This document shows, in pieces, positions 1-6,720 of a stretch of 55,040 nucleotides of DNA (position 1 is its first letter; each line of letters starts with the position of its first letter). The stretch comes from Ensifer sp. LC11 (lineage in GTDB: Bacteria; Pseudomonadota; Alphaproteobacteria; Rhizobiales; Rhizobiaceae). The translations under genes and the position numbers were made by a program. Below the pieces are notes generated by a model that had not been told where the DNA came from, searched no databases, and saw only the letters and a program-made list of their open reading frames with translations. The stretch spans positions 1 through 55,040 of the forward strand of contig NZ_MBSO01000032.1 in the NCBI RefSeq assembly GCF_001695835.1, read 5' to 3'.

Positions 1-1
1 A

Positions 2-91
2 ACCTTCGACACGCTCTCAAACGCCCTCGGGTCCATCTGCAACCTCTTCAACAGAACCGAGTGCTGGAACTATCTCAAGGCGGCAGGGTAG
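2..91 (+). mobile_element. 3' end of an IS630-type transposase gene (partial)
   Basis: The reading frame is open from the window edge to a TAG at 89-91 and encodes a 29-residue tail ending in WNYLKAAG. IS630-family transposases commonly end in a short motif of this kind, with an N-Y-x-x-x-A-G tail after a stretch of hydrophobic residues. Only the extreme C-terminus is in the window, so whether the element is intact cannot be judged. It borders the 3' end of the exopolysaccharide cluster and may mark a rearrangement boundary. The family call rests on the tail motif alone. Confidence 0.5.
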
Positions 92-130
92 GCGTCTGAT
101 TAAACGTACGATGCTTTAAGCTGACCTTTA

Positions 131-175
131 AGAAAAACCAGGACATTCCATTGCCCGATAAGCAATGGAATGTCC
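131..175 (-). terminator. Rho-independent terminator of the wge operon
   Basis: A perfect 14-bp inverted repeat (141-154 and 162-175) with a 7-base loop is followed, on the minus strand, by a T-rich run (complement of 131-138). It lies 65 bp past the stop of the last wge gene. This is the strongest terminator-like hairpin in the window and sets the operon end. Confidence 0.88.
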
Positions 176-239
176 CTCGAGCGGGAAGTTGGTCGCTTGT
201 AGATGCGAGGTGAGGGACGGGACGGAGCGCGCGGTCGGC

Positions 240-1541
240 TCAGGCCACCGCTGCGCTCGGAACAGCCGGTTGCTCGTCCTTCAGCATCTTGCGGTAAAGC
301 GCAACATGTTCCCTTGCGCAGTCGACATGGCTCATTGGCCGCCGCATGGTTGCGCGCAGGTTGTCCCATGAGCGCGGTGTCTTCAACACGTCGATCATCC
401 TGTCGGCAAGGTCCTGGGCGCTGCCGGTGCGGAAGTGATGGCCGTCGAGACGGTCGCGGACCTTTTCAGCCATGCCGCCGACGTCGGAGCACAGGATCGG
501 CCGGCCGTGGTGGAGCGCCTCCTGGATGACGATGGGGGAGTTCTCCCACCAGACCGAGGGCATCACCACCCAATCGACCGAACGCATCAGCCGCGGCATG
601 TCCTGGTTCTGATAGGAACCATAGAAGCGGACGCGACGACCGGCGTCTTCGATCAGTTTGGCCACGCGCTCCTGATAGCCCTTCGGCTGGCGCTCGAGAT
701 TGCCACCGAAAATCATCAGGCTGGAATCGTCGCCCCAGATCTCGTCCGGAATACGCGACACCGCGTCGATCAGCACGTGTACGCCCTTAAATGGCGTCAT
801 CTGCCCGAAATAGGCGAAGCGATTGCGCCGCGCCGTGGGTGCCGGCAGTTCGCGCGCCGGCGCCTTTTCGCCCAAGACGATGCCGTTTTCGACGACGAAA
901 ATCTTCTCCGCCTCGATCCCCCATTCGACATAACGATTGGCGAGAAAGGCGCTCGGGGCGATGAAGGCATCGGCAAGGTTGAGCATGCCGCGCACGAACT
1001 GCTCGCGGCGCACGAAGCGCGACACCGGGATCTCCGGAAAACACGTGTGGCAACTGATCGGCGAGGCGCCGTTGCAAAGCTGGCCCGAGGGTCGTTTCAC
1101 CATCTGCCCGTGGTTGTGGCAGATCGGCAGATATTCATGGAAGGTGATGACGATGCGCGCCTTGGGCAGCGCATCGCGCACAGCGTAGAGCGCTTCCAGG
1201 CCGAAGCCGAGGATGTGGTGGAAGTGAACGATATCGGGCTTGATATCGCCGACGAAACGCAAGAGGTCGCGGCGGATCGCATCCGTATCGCCGTTGGAAA
1301 GGAAAAAGTGGTCAAAGTCTTCGGCGTGATAGAGCACCTCGTCCATGGCGAGACGCAGGCTCATCAGCGCCGACGCGCCATGACGCGGCACGGGATTGCC
1401 GACGCGGGCGAGGTAGATCGATTCTACGCCGGCCATGCCGTTCAAAGCCTTGTGCAGACTGTGCGAGGCAATTTCTGCTCCGCCAAGCGAATGGGTCGGG
1501 TGGCCATGAGAAACCACGAGCACGCGGAGTTTTTCACTCAT
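240..1541 (-). CDS. wgeG: GT4-type glycosyltransferase WgeG (ExpE7-like)
   Basis: Encodes 433 residues with the two-domain GT-B layout of family 4 glycosyltransferases. The acceptor-side loop GGAE is at residues 20-23. The donor-binding motif around WWENSPIVIQEA is near 331-342, followed by GGMAEKV. A cysteine set (C156, C164, C167) sits in the N-terminal half and recurs in the paralogue WgeD. The start used is the ATG at 1541, because it overlaps the stop of wgeF in an ATGA and has a GAAGGGG ribosome site; an upstream in-frame start would overlap wgeF further. It is the last gene of the wge operon. By synteny with Sinorhizobium meliloti it matches ExpE7, a proposed galactoglucan glucosyl- or galactosyltransferase. 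Sugar specificity cannot be read from the sequence. No wgeH (expE8) gene follows in the window. Confidence 0.85.
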   Translation of the reverse strand: MSEKLRVLVVSHGHPTHSLGGAEIASHSLHKALNGMAGVESIYLARVGNPVPRHGASALMSLRLAMDEVLYHAEDFDHFFLSNGDTDAIRRDLLRFVGDIKPDIVHFHHILGFGLEALYAVRDALPKARIVITFHEYLPICHNHGQMVKRPSGQLCNGASPISCHTCFPEIPVSRFVRREQFVRGMLNLADAFIAPSAFLANRYVEWGIEAEKIFVVENGIVLGEKAPARELPAPTARRNRFAYFGQMTPFKGVHVLIDAVSRIPDEIWGDDSSLMIFGGNLERQPKGYQERVAKLIEDAGRRVRFYGSYQNQDMPRLMRSVDWVVMPSVWWENSPIVIQEALHHGRPILCSDVGGMAEKVRDRLDGHHFRTGSAQDLADRMIDVLKTPRSWDNLRATMRRPMSHVDCAREHVALYRKMLKDEQPAVPSAAVA

Positions 1542-3763
1542 GCGGAAGCCCCTTCGAGAAGCGCGTTGCCGGTTTCGGTGGCGGACGTCCACCGGTTACG
1601 GAAAAGGGTCCGATCGACCCGTTCTGTGAACCGAGCGGTTGCCGCAGAGCCGGATCCGGCAATCTCGTCGGATCCCACCATCTGCAGGGAGGGCAGCCAG
1701 TAGGCGTCATAGCCCTTGCCGCTTAGCCGGAGCGCGAGATCCAATCCTTTGAGCGACGCGCCGAGATAGCTTGGCGACGTGCCCAAGTCCTCCATCAACG
1801 CCCGACGCGGCATGATGCAGCAATCAAGTGAAGCTGCTGCGACCCGCGTCAGCTTCAAGCGGTTGACGGCGCCGACCGGATAGCCGGCATAGCGGCTCGA
1901 TTGAAGGAGATCCGGCCGATCAAGCGACGTACTACCGGCCCAGCGGATCGAGTGGTCCTCATAGGCGAGCGTCGGGGAGATGATGCTTGCCTTGTTTGTC
2001 TCGTGTGCCGCCACCAACGACCGGTACCAACCGGGATTGGCGGGCGTCAGCGACGCGGAAAGCAGGATAAGCGTCTCGCTGTCTACAGTCTGGGCTGCTG
2101 CTTGCGCCAGGTCGGTAACATCGCCGGCGTCTTCGACGGACACCAGGCGCAGTGGCAAGCGGTAGAATTCCGCAAGCTGGCGGATGCGGGCGGCGTGCCT
2201 GCGGAACCGGTCGGCCGGCAAGGCGAGCGCGATCGGCGCGCGACGCGTATGCGGGTCAAGTGCCAGAAGCCCGAGCAACGCTGCGAAATCTTCCTCGGCT
2301 TCTCCGGCAACGATGAGGATCGCGGGGCCTTCAGCCTGGTCGAATGCACCTGCGTCGACGACGGTTTCGATGACCGGCAGGCCAACGCGCGTGGCCGTCA
2401 AAAACGGAACGATCTGCCGATCGATTATATCGGGAAGCGCCCAGCTGGTCGGATCGATCGCGTTGAGCAGCCGCAGGGCCGCAACCCGTGCCGGCAGCCG
2501 CACCGGGAAAAGAGGCATATAGGCGCGACGCGCGTCGCGAAGGGTGAGCTCAAGATGAACGGACGCTTGAGCCTCGCCGCCAAGAGCCGGCACGAGGCCA
2601 ATAAAGCCATGCGAACGCCGGTGGCCCGAAACGGCGCTCTTGAATTCCGGCCGGTCAATGAAAGCCTCTTCGACGTCGAGCCGTTCCGTGCGGGTCCAGC
2701 CATCGTCCAGGCGGGCGTCGGCACGTTGCCGGCGCAGACGGACGCTTTCGACATGATTATCGGGGTCGAGCAGCCAGCCAGAGATCAGATAGGCACCGTC
2801 ATCGCCCTGATAGAGCGTATCGACGCCGAGGCGCACGGGGACCGGCAGGCTTGAGATCGTCTCTGTTCCGTCGAAGCCGTTGGCGGCCCCGCGAAGGCTC
2901 AGCAGCACTTGGGGCGCGCTCTGGCTCTGAAGCAGAAGCGTGCGGATATGGCCGGGTGTCTCGAGCGGGCCGGCGATGACCTTGCGCTCATGGATTGGCG
3001 CATATCGCCAGGCACCGCGGCCGCGATAGTAGATACCCTTGATATCGCGCACACGTGGCAGGTCGGCTGCGGTCAACAGTCCGACAAAGCCGGCGGCACC
3101 ATCAGGCACATCGTTTCGGGGAAAGACCGCGATCGAGCACTCCGCAAAGGAGGGTGTCTCTGCCTTGACGATTGCCCTGCAGACGCCCGCGGGCATGTCA
3201 TGTGCCCAGCCCTTGAGGGCGATCGCGTCGTCATGGCTTTCGCCCAGCAGTTCGATGTAACCGTCGGCGGCAGTTCCGGCTTTCAGCAGCGACATGATCA
3301 AGCCGAGCCGTCCATCGCTTGAGGGCTGCTTCATCAGGACGTCAACCAGGCGACCAAGGATATGCACCAGCTGGGGACCGGCGAGCTCCTTCAGCATCAC
3401 AGCGACTTCGCCAGCCGATGCCGCGCGCGACGCGACGATGTGGCGCCTGCCGCTGTTCTCCGTTCCGAAGCGAATGGTTGTGGGAAGACGCTCAGTCGTT
3501 TCGGCGGACACGAGTGCCGCAAAGCCGTGCGTCGCAGACGACTGGGGTGTCGCGAGCCGCCAGCCGATGATCGACGCGACCGCTTCGCGAGACGGATCTT
3601 CGTCCAGCTCTGCCGGTGCCTGTTCCGGCATGGGGCCGCCGGCGCCGATCACGATCAGGAGCGTCTCGTCGACGGGGCACACGACGACCCTTCCGCTGCG
3701 GGTGATCCTTGCAAGCGGAGCGGGGGTGGAGGCGGGGGAAAGGGCGAGCTCGGAATTGGCCAT
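1538..3763 (-). CDS. wgeF: Large EPS protein WgeF with degenerate GT2-like C-terminal domain (ExpE6-like)
   Basis: Encodes 741 residues. The region from about 170 to 400 contains two copies of a beta-rich module marked by GWAHD (about 185) and GWLLD (about 329). The C-terminal part (about 480-700) parallels the GT2 domain of WgeB from the same operon: compare LSASLTPANPGW with LNSDVVPCGPGW, and YEDHSIRWAG with FEDGSLQHAG. In WgeF the metal-binding N-S-D is replaced by S-A-S (569-571), and the E-D acid pair of WgeB (EDSD, 665-668) is replaced by the KGLD segment. It is therefore probably not an active transferase, or uses another mechanism. The ATG at 3763 follows a GAGG ribosome site, 8 bp after wgeE. 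It may act as a partner or scaffold in galactoglucan assembly; this is inference. Confidence 0.75.
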   Translation of the reverse strand: MANSELALSPASTPAPLARITRSGRVVVCPVDETLLIVIGAGGPMPEQAPAELDEDPSREAVASIIGWRLATPQSSATHGFAALVSAETTERLPTTIRFGTENSGRRHIVASRAASAGEVAVMLKELAGPQLVHILGRLVDVLMKQPSSDGRLGLIMSLLKAGTAADGYIELLGESHDDAIALKGWAHDMPAGVCRAIVKAETPSFAECSIAVFPRNDVPDGAAGFVGLLTAADLPRVRDIKGIYYRGRGAWRYAPIHERKVIAGPLETPGHIRTLLLQSQSAPQVLLSLRGAANGFDGTETISSLPVPVRLGVDTLYQGDDGAYLISGWLLDPDNHVESVRLRRQRADARLDDGWTRTERLDVEEAFIDRPEFKSAVSGHRRSHGFIGLVPALGGEAQASVHLELTLRDARRAYMPLFPVRLPARVAALRLLNAIDPTSWALPDIIDRQIVPFLTATRVGLPVIETVVDAGAFDQAEGPAILIVAGEAEEDFAALLGLLALDPHTRRAPIALALPADRFRRHAARIRQLAEFYRLPLRLVSVEDAGDVTDLAQAAAQTVDSETLILLSASLTPANPGWYRSLVAAHETNKASIISPTLAYEDHSIRWAGSTSLDRPDLLQSSRYAGYPVGAVNRLKLTRVAAASLDCCIMPRRALMEDLGTSPSYLGASLKGLDLALRLSGKGYDAYWLPSLQMVGSDEIAGSGSAATARFTERVDRTLFRNRWTSATETGNALLEGASA

Positions 3764-3771
3764 GAGCCGCC

Positions 3772-4503
3772 TCAGGTCCGCAGGAAGAGGGAAAGCATCG
3801 CGCCTGCGGCAAAGCCGGCGAGCACGAAGAGAAGCAGGAATGCAGGCTTCAGGTCCCCGTTCGAGCGTTGCTTCAGCGCGTTGAGGCTCTTCTCCATGGC
3901 TGCGACCACGCCATCAAGGCGCATCAGGTGAACGTCAAGGTCCGTCAGTCGTTGGGTGATCTCGGCCCGCAGGCTGGCGACATCGTCGCTGACAGCTGCA
4001 AGTCCGGGAACTTCGCCATCCTCGCCGTCATCAAGCTTTGTCCGCATGGCGGAGCGCTGGGAAACCTGGAGTTGCCGTTGTGCGGCCATCAGCACATCGA
4101 GCTTGTCGAGCACTTTGGCAAGAGGTGCTGCGATCAGTGCTTCGGCCGCCTGCTCGTCAGGCTTTGGAACGCGCAACGGCAGTTCCCCGCCCTTGTCCGT
4201 CGAAGCCATGACAACGAGTTCGCCGGCGCGCGCGCTTGCCATCTCCGGCAGTGCAATCTCGAAGGCGTGGTTGCCGTCGCCGATGCCGTTGCGCTTGAGG
4301 TCGGGCCGGTTGCGGTCGGCCAGCGCCTCGGCGATGACCTTGCCGTCCAGCAGCACGCGAATGGCGAGCCTCTTTTCGGGTGTCTCCGGATCGAACGCCC
4401 AACCGAAGACGCGGCCCTGATCGATCGCATCCACACGGCCCTTCAAGGGCTTCGAATTGTTCTGTTCCGGAGCGACGTCCGGTTTGTCGGCTGCTACAGA
4501 CAT
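3772..4503 (-). CDS. wgeE: Tail-anchored coiled-coil protein WgeE (ExpE5-like)
   Basis: Encodes 243 residues. Residues 22-100 form a module marked GWAFDPETP (34-42) with a later RPDL (67-70) and GDGNHAFEI. This pattern recurs in many bacterial glycosyltransferase and surface proteins and is related to modules in WgeF and WgeB. Residues 120-215 are heptad-like and probably coiled coil. A single hydrophobic helix at about 220-241 ends the protein, so it should be held in the inner membrane by its C-terminus with the bulk in the cytoplasm. No catalytic motif is visible. The ATG at 4503 has an AGGGG ribosome site that abuts the RIME-like repeat upstream. It may be a membrane platform for the WgeB/WgeF proteins; this is inference. 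Confidence 0.72.
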   Translation of the reverse strand: MSVAADKPDVAPEQNNSKPLKGRVDAIDQGRVFGWAFDPETPEKRLAIRVLLDGKVIAEALADRNRPDLKRNGIGDGNHAFEIALPEMASARAGELVVMASTDKGGELPLRVPKPDEQAAEALIAAPLAKVLDKLDVLMAAQRQLQVSQRSAMRTKLDDGEDGEVPGLAAVSDDVASLRAEITQRLTDLDVHLMRLDGVVAAMEKSLNALKQRSNGDLKPAFLLLFVLAGFAAGAMLSLFLRT

Positions 4504-4513
4504 GGTCTTCCCC

Positions 4514-4618
4514 TAGAGCATTTCCAGCAAAACTGCGTAGTGGATTTGCGTCCGGAAATGCGTAAAAACAAAGAGATAGAGCGGTTTTTGTGGTTCCGTT
4601 TCAACTGGAACCGCTCTA
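4514..4618. repeat. RIME-like palindromic intergenic repeat
   Basis: The 105-bp element has two hairpins: GCATTTCC/GGAAATGC (4518-4525, 4554-4561) and TAGAGCGGTT/AACCGCTCTA (4577-4586, 4609-4618). This double-palindrome architecture, with AGAGCATTTCC at one side and ACTGGAACCGCTCTA at the other, resembles the RIME family of Rhizobium-Sinorhizobium mosaic repeats. It sits inside the wge operon between wgeD and wgeE. Its last three bases supply the TAG stop of wgeD, so the insertion probably set the present C-terminus. The hairpins could change mRNA stability or reduce expression of wgeD and later genes relative to one another. Confidence 0.75.
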
Positions 4619-5878
4619 CGCTGCGGCGGTTTCCTCACGCTCTATCGCGTCGATGAGCGCGAGATAACGCCGGGCTGTGGTGTCGATATCGTCGGGTTTG
4701 CGGGCGCCTGTCGAAAGGCGGCGCCTGAGGTCCGGATTTTCGGCAATGCGGCGCATGGCGGCCGCGAGCGCCCGCGGATCGTTGGGAGAGACGGTCAAAC
4801 CGTTCACGCCATCCTGAACCATTTCGGCCATGCCGCCGATGTTGCTGGCGATCACCGGCTTGCGCTGGGATTGCGCTTCGCCGATTACCAGCGGCGCGTT
4901 TTCCCACCAGATCGAAGGTACGACCGTGCAATCGACTGCGGCAATGAGTTCGGCGATATCCTCGCGCCGGTAGGCGCCGCGCTGCTGCACGGTCGGCGCC
5001 GTCTTCTTGAACAGGCGCGCGATGTCATCCTTGAAGCTGTCACTCTGAAACGGCGCGCCGCCATGCACCCTGAGTTCGAAGCGCAGGCCCTCGTCGATCA
5101 GTTGCCGGGCGGCCTCCAAAAGAACAGTGGTTCCCTTCCAGGGGTTGAGGTTGCCGAAATAGCCGAAAACCGGACGGTCGTTCTCCTGCCGGTCCTTTCG
5201 CGACGGGGCGTCCCGGCGCGGCAAGCCATTGGCGATGACGTCGATCTGCTCGGGGTCAAGCCCCCAGTCGATGAAACGCTGCCTGAGGAATTGGCTCGGC
5301 GAGACGAAGCGGTCAACGGTTCTCAGCAATGCCTTCAGGTGCTGTTCGCGCAACACGAAGCGATCAAGCGGGATGTCCTTGAAACAGCCGTGGCAGCGGT
5401 CGGGGGATGACTTGTGGCAGAGTTCCTTGCCACTCGTGCGCACCATCAGGCCGTCGTGATGGCAGAGCGGGTAGTAGTCGTGCAGTGTCATCACGATCCG
5501 ACAGTCCGGCAAGGTCCGGCGCACGATATGCGGAAACTCGGCGCCAAGCAGCAGCAGATGGTGGATGTGCACCACATCAGGCCGAAATTCGCGCAAGAGT
5601 TCGGTGAGATCAGGGACGACACCGTAGAGGTCGATCTGGCTCATGAAGAAGCGGTCGAAGTGGCCGGACCACAACAGCACCTCGTCTCCAGCCGAGCCGA
5701 TCGCCTGGAAGCTCGTGCCGGGACGCACCTGACGATGGGTCTGGTTGGTCGCACCAAGAAAGAGCACCTCATGGCCGGCGCGCTGGTAGGCGCGGAAGAG
5801 GTCGTGCGCAAAAATCTCGGTGCCTCCCGGGTGGAGCGCCGGATGATTATGGGCTGCGACCAGAACGCGCTTCGTCAT
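4616..5878 (-). CDS. wgeD: GT4-type glycosyltransferase WgeD (ExpE4-like)
   Basis: Encodes 420 residues with a GT-B fold. GGTE (18-21) is the N-terminal loop, and WWENAPLVIGEA (324-335) then GGMAEMV form the donor-sugar site. Cysteines C154, C162 and C165 match the cysteine set of WgeG, and the two proteins align over their full length, so they are paralogues in the same operon. The ATG at 5878 overlaps the wgeC stop (ATGA). The TAG stop lies in the flanking RIME-like repeat. By gene order it matches ExpE4, a proposed galactoglucan sugar transferase. A disaccharide repeat of glucose and galactose needs at least two linkages, so WgeD and WgeG may make different ones; this is inference. Confidence 0.85.
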   Translation of the reverse strand: MTKRVLVAAHNHPALHPGGTEIFAHDLFRAYQRAGHEVLFLGATNQTHRQVRPGTSFQAIGSAGDEVLLWSGHFDRFFMSQIDLYGVVPDLTELLREFRPDVVHIHHLLLLGAEFPHIVRRTLPDCRIVMTLHDYYPLCHHDGLMVRTSGKELCHKSSPDRCHGCFKDIPLDRFVLREQHLKALLRTVDRFVSPSQFLRQRFIDWGLDPEQIDVIANGLPRRDAPSRKDRQENDRPVFGYFGNLNPWKGTTVLLEAARQLIDEGLRFELRVHGGAPFQSDSFKDDIARLFKKTAPTVQQRGAYRREDIAELIAAVDCTVVPSIWWENAPLVIGEAQSQRKPVIASNIGGMAEMVQDGVNGLTVSPNDPRALAAAMRRIAENPDLRRRLSTGARKPDDIDTTARRYLALIDAIEREETAAA

Positions 5879-6720
5879 GCGCTCACGCCCCGGCGCTCAG
5901 CGACGAAAATATCCTGATAGTGACCAGCGGCCTCTCCGCGCCAGTGGCCGAGCGATTTGAGCACCGTCGAGAAGCCCGCGCGCTCCAGCGCCCGATCGAG
6001 AAAACCGTCGTCGAAACCGACGGCAGCAAGCGGTGGCAGGCCCGGCACGAACCAGCACGGGCCGTCGCCGCTGCGCTTGAAGGCGAGGCGCTGATCCCGT
6101 CTGCCGGATTCGTTCCTTGCAGCCACCTGATCGACGACGAAGGCCGTCATGAAAAGCCGGCCACCGGGCTTCAGCATCCTGCTGACCTCACTGAGATAGA
6201 CGAGGACCTCGTCGGGCGGCAGATGCGTGACGATCGAGGTCATGATCGCGAAGTCGAACTGACGGTCCGGGTATGGCAGTCTCAGTGCCTTGCCATTGAT
6301 CTTACCCGTGGGGTTATAGAGCTCATTGGCGATGTCGACATGCTGGAAGGTAAAGTTCGGATAGACCGGCGTGACGGATTGGCGGCACCAGGCGATACCG
6401 CCTTCAACCGGATCTATCCCGACATAGTGGCCGCGCTCTGCGTCGAGATACTGGGTGAGTGGAACCGCCATCCGGCCGATGCCGCTACCGATGTCGAGCA
6501 CGCGGCTTGCCGGCTGCAATCCACCCAACCGGATGAAATGGCCAAGAAATTCCGCGCCGACCGCCCGGTAGCTGCCGTCTCCGACAAAGACGCTGTTTTT
6601 GTCGGGCTGCGGCAGAAACCGGTTGGCAAGCACGGTCTGAAGCATGCCTTCAATGCGGTCTTCGTTCGGCTGCCAGATCGGCTCAAGGCTGTCTGCTTGG
6701 CGAAGTGCGGGTTGGTTCAT
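5875..6720 (-). CDS. wgeC: SAM-dependent class I methyltransferase WgeC (ExpE3-like)
   Basis: Encodes 281 residues with a methyltransferase core. VLDIGSGIGR (74-83) is the SAM-binding loop, YVGIDP (99-104) ends in the acidic residue for the ribose, and FDFAIMTSIVTHLPPDEV is the motif after strand 4. The C-terminal half lacks an obvious substrate signature. The ATG at 6720 overlaps the stop of wgeB and the gene's own stop overlaps wgeD, so translation of wgeB-C-D is probably coupled. Galactoglucan of S. meliloti is not reported as methylated to my knowledge, so the substrate is open: it might be a terminal sugar, a lipid-linked intermediate or a protein. Confidence 0.85.
   Translation of the reverse strand: MNQPALRQADSLEPIWQPNEDRIEGMLQTVLANRFLPQPDKNSVFVGDGSYRAVGAEFLGHFIRLGGLQPASRVLDIGSGIGRMAVPLTQYLDAERGHYVGIDPVEGGIAWCRQSVTPVYPNFTFQHVDIANELYNPTGKINGKALRLPYPDRQFDFAIMTSIVTHLPPDEVLVYLSEVSRMLKPGGRLFMTAFVVDQVAARNESGRRDQRLAFKRSGDGPCWFVPGLPPLAAVGFDDGFLDRALERAGFSTVLKSLGHWRGEAAGHYQDIFVAERRGVSA

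Noticed and set aside
435-1703. 422-codon plus-strand open frame
   Set aside because: Antisense to wgeG and the end of wgeF; no family likeness.
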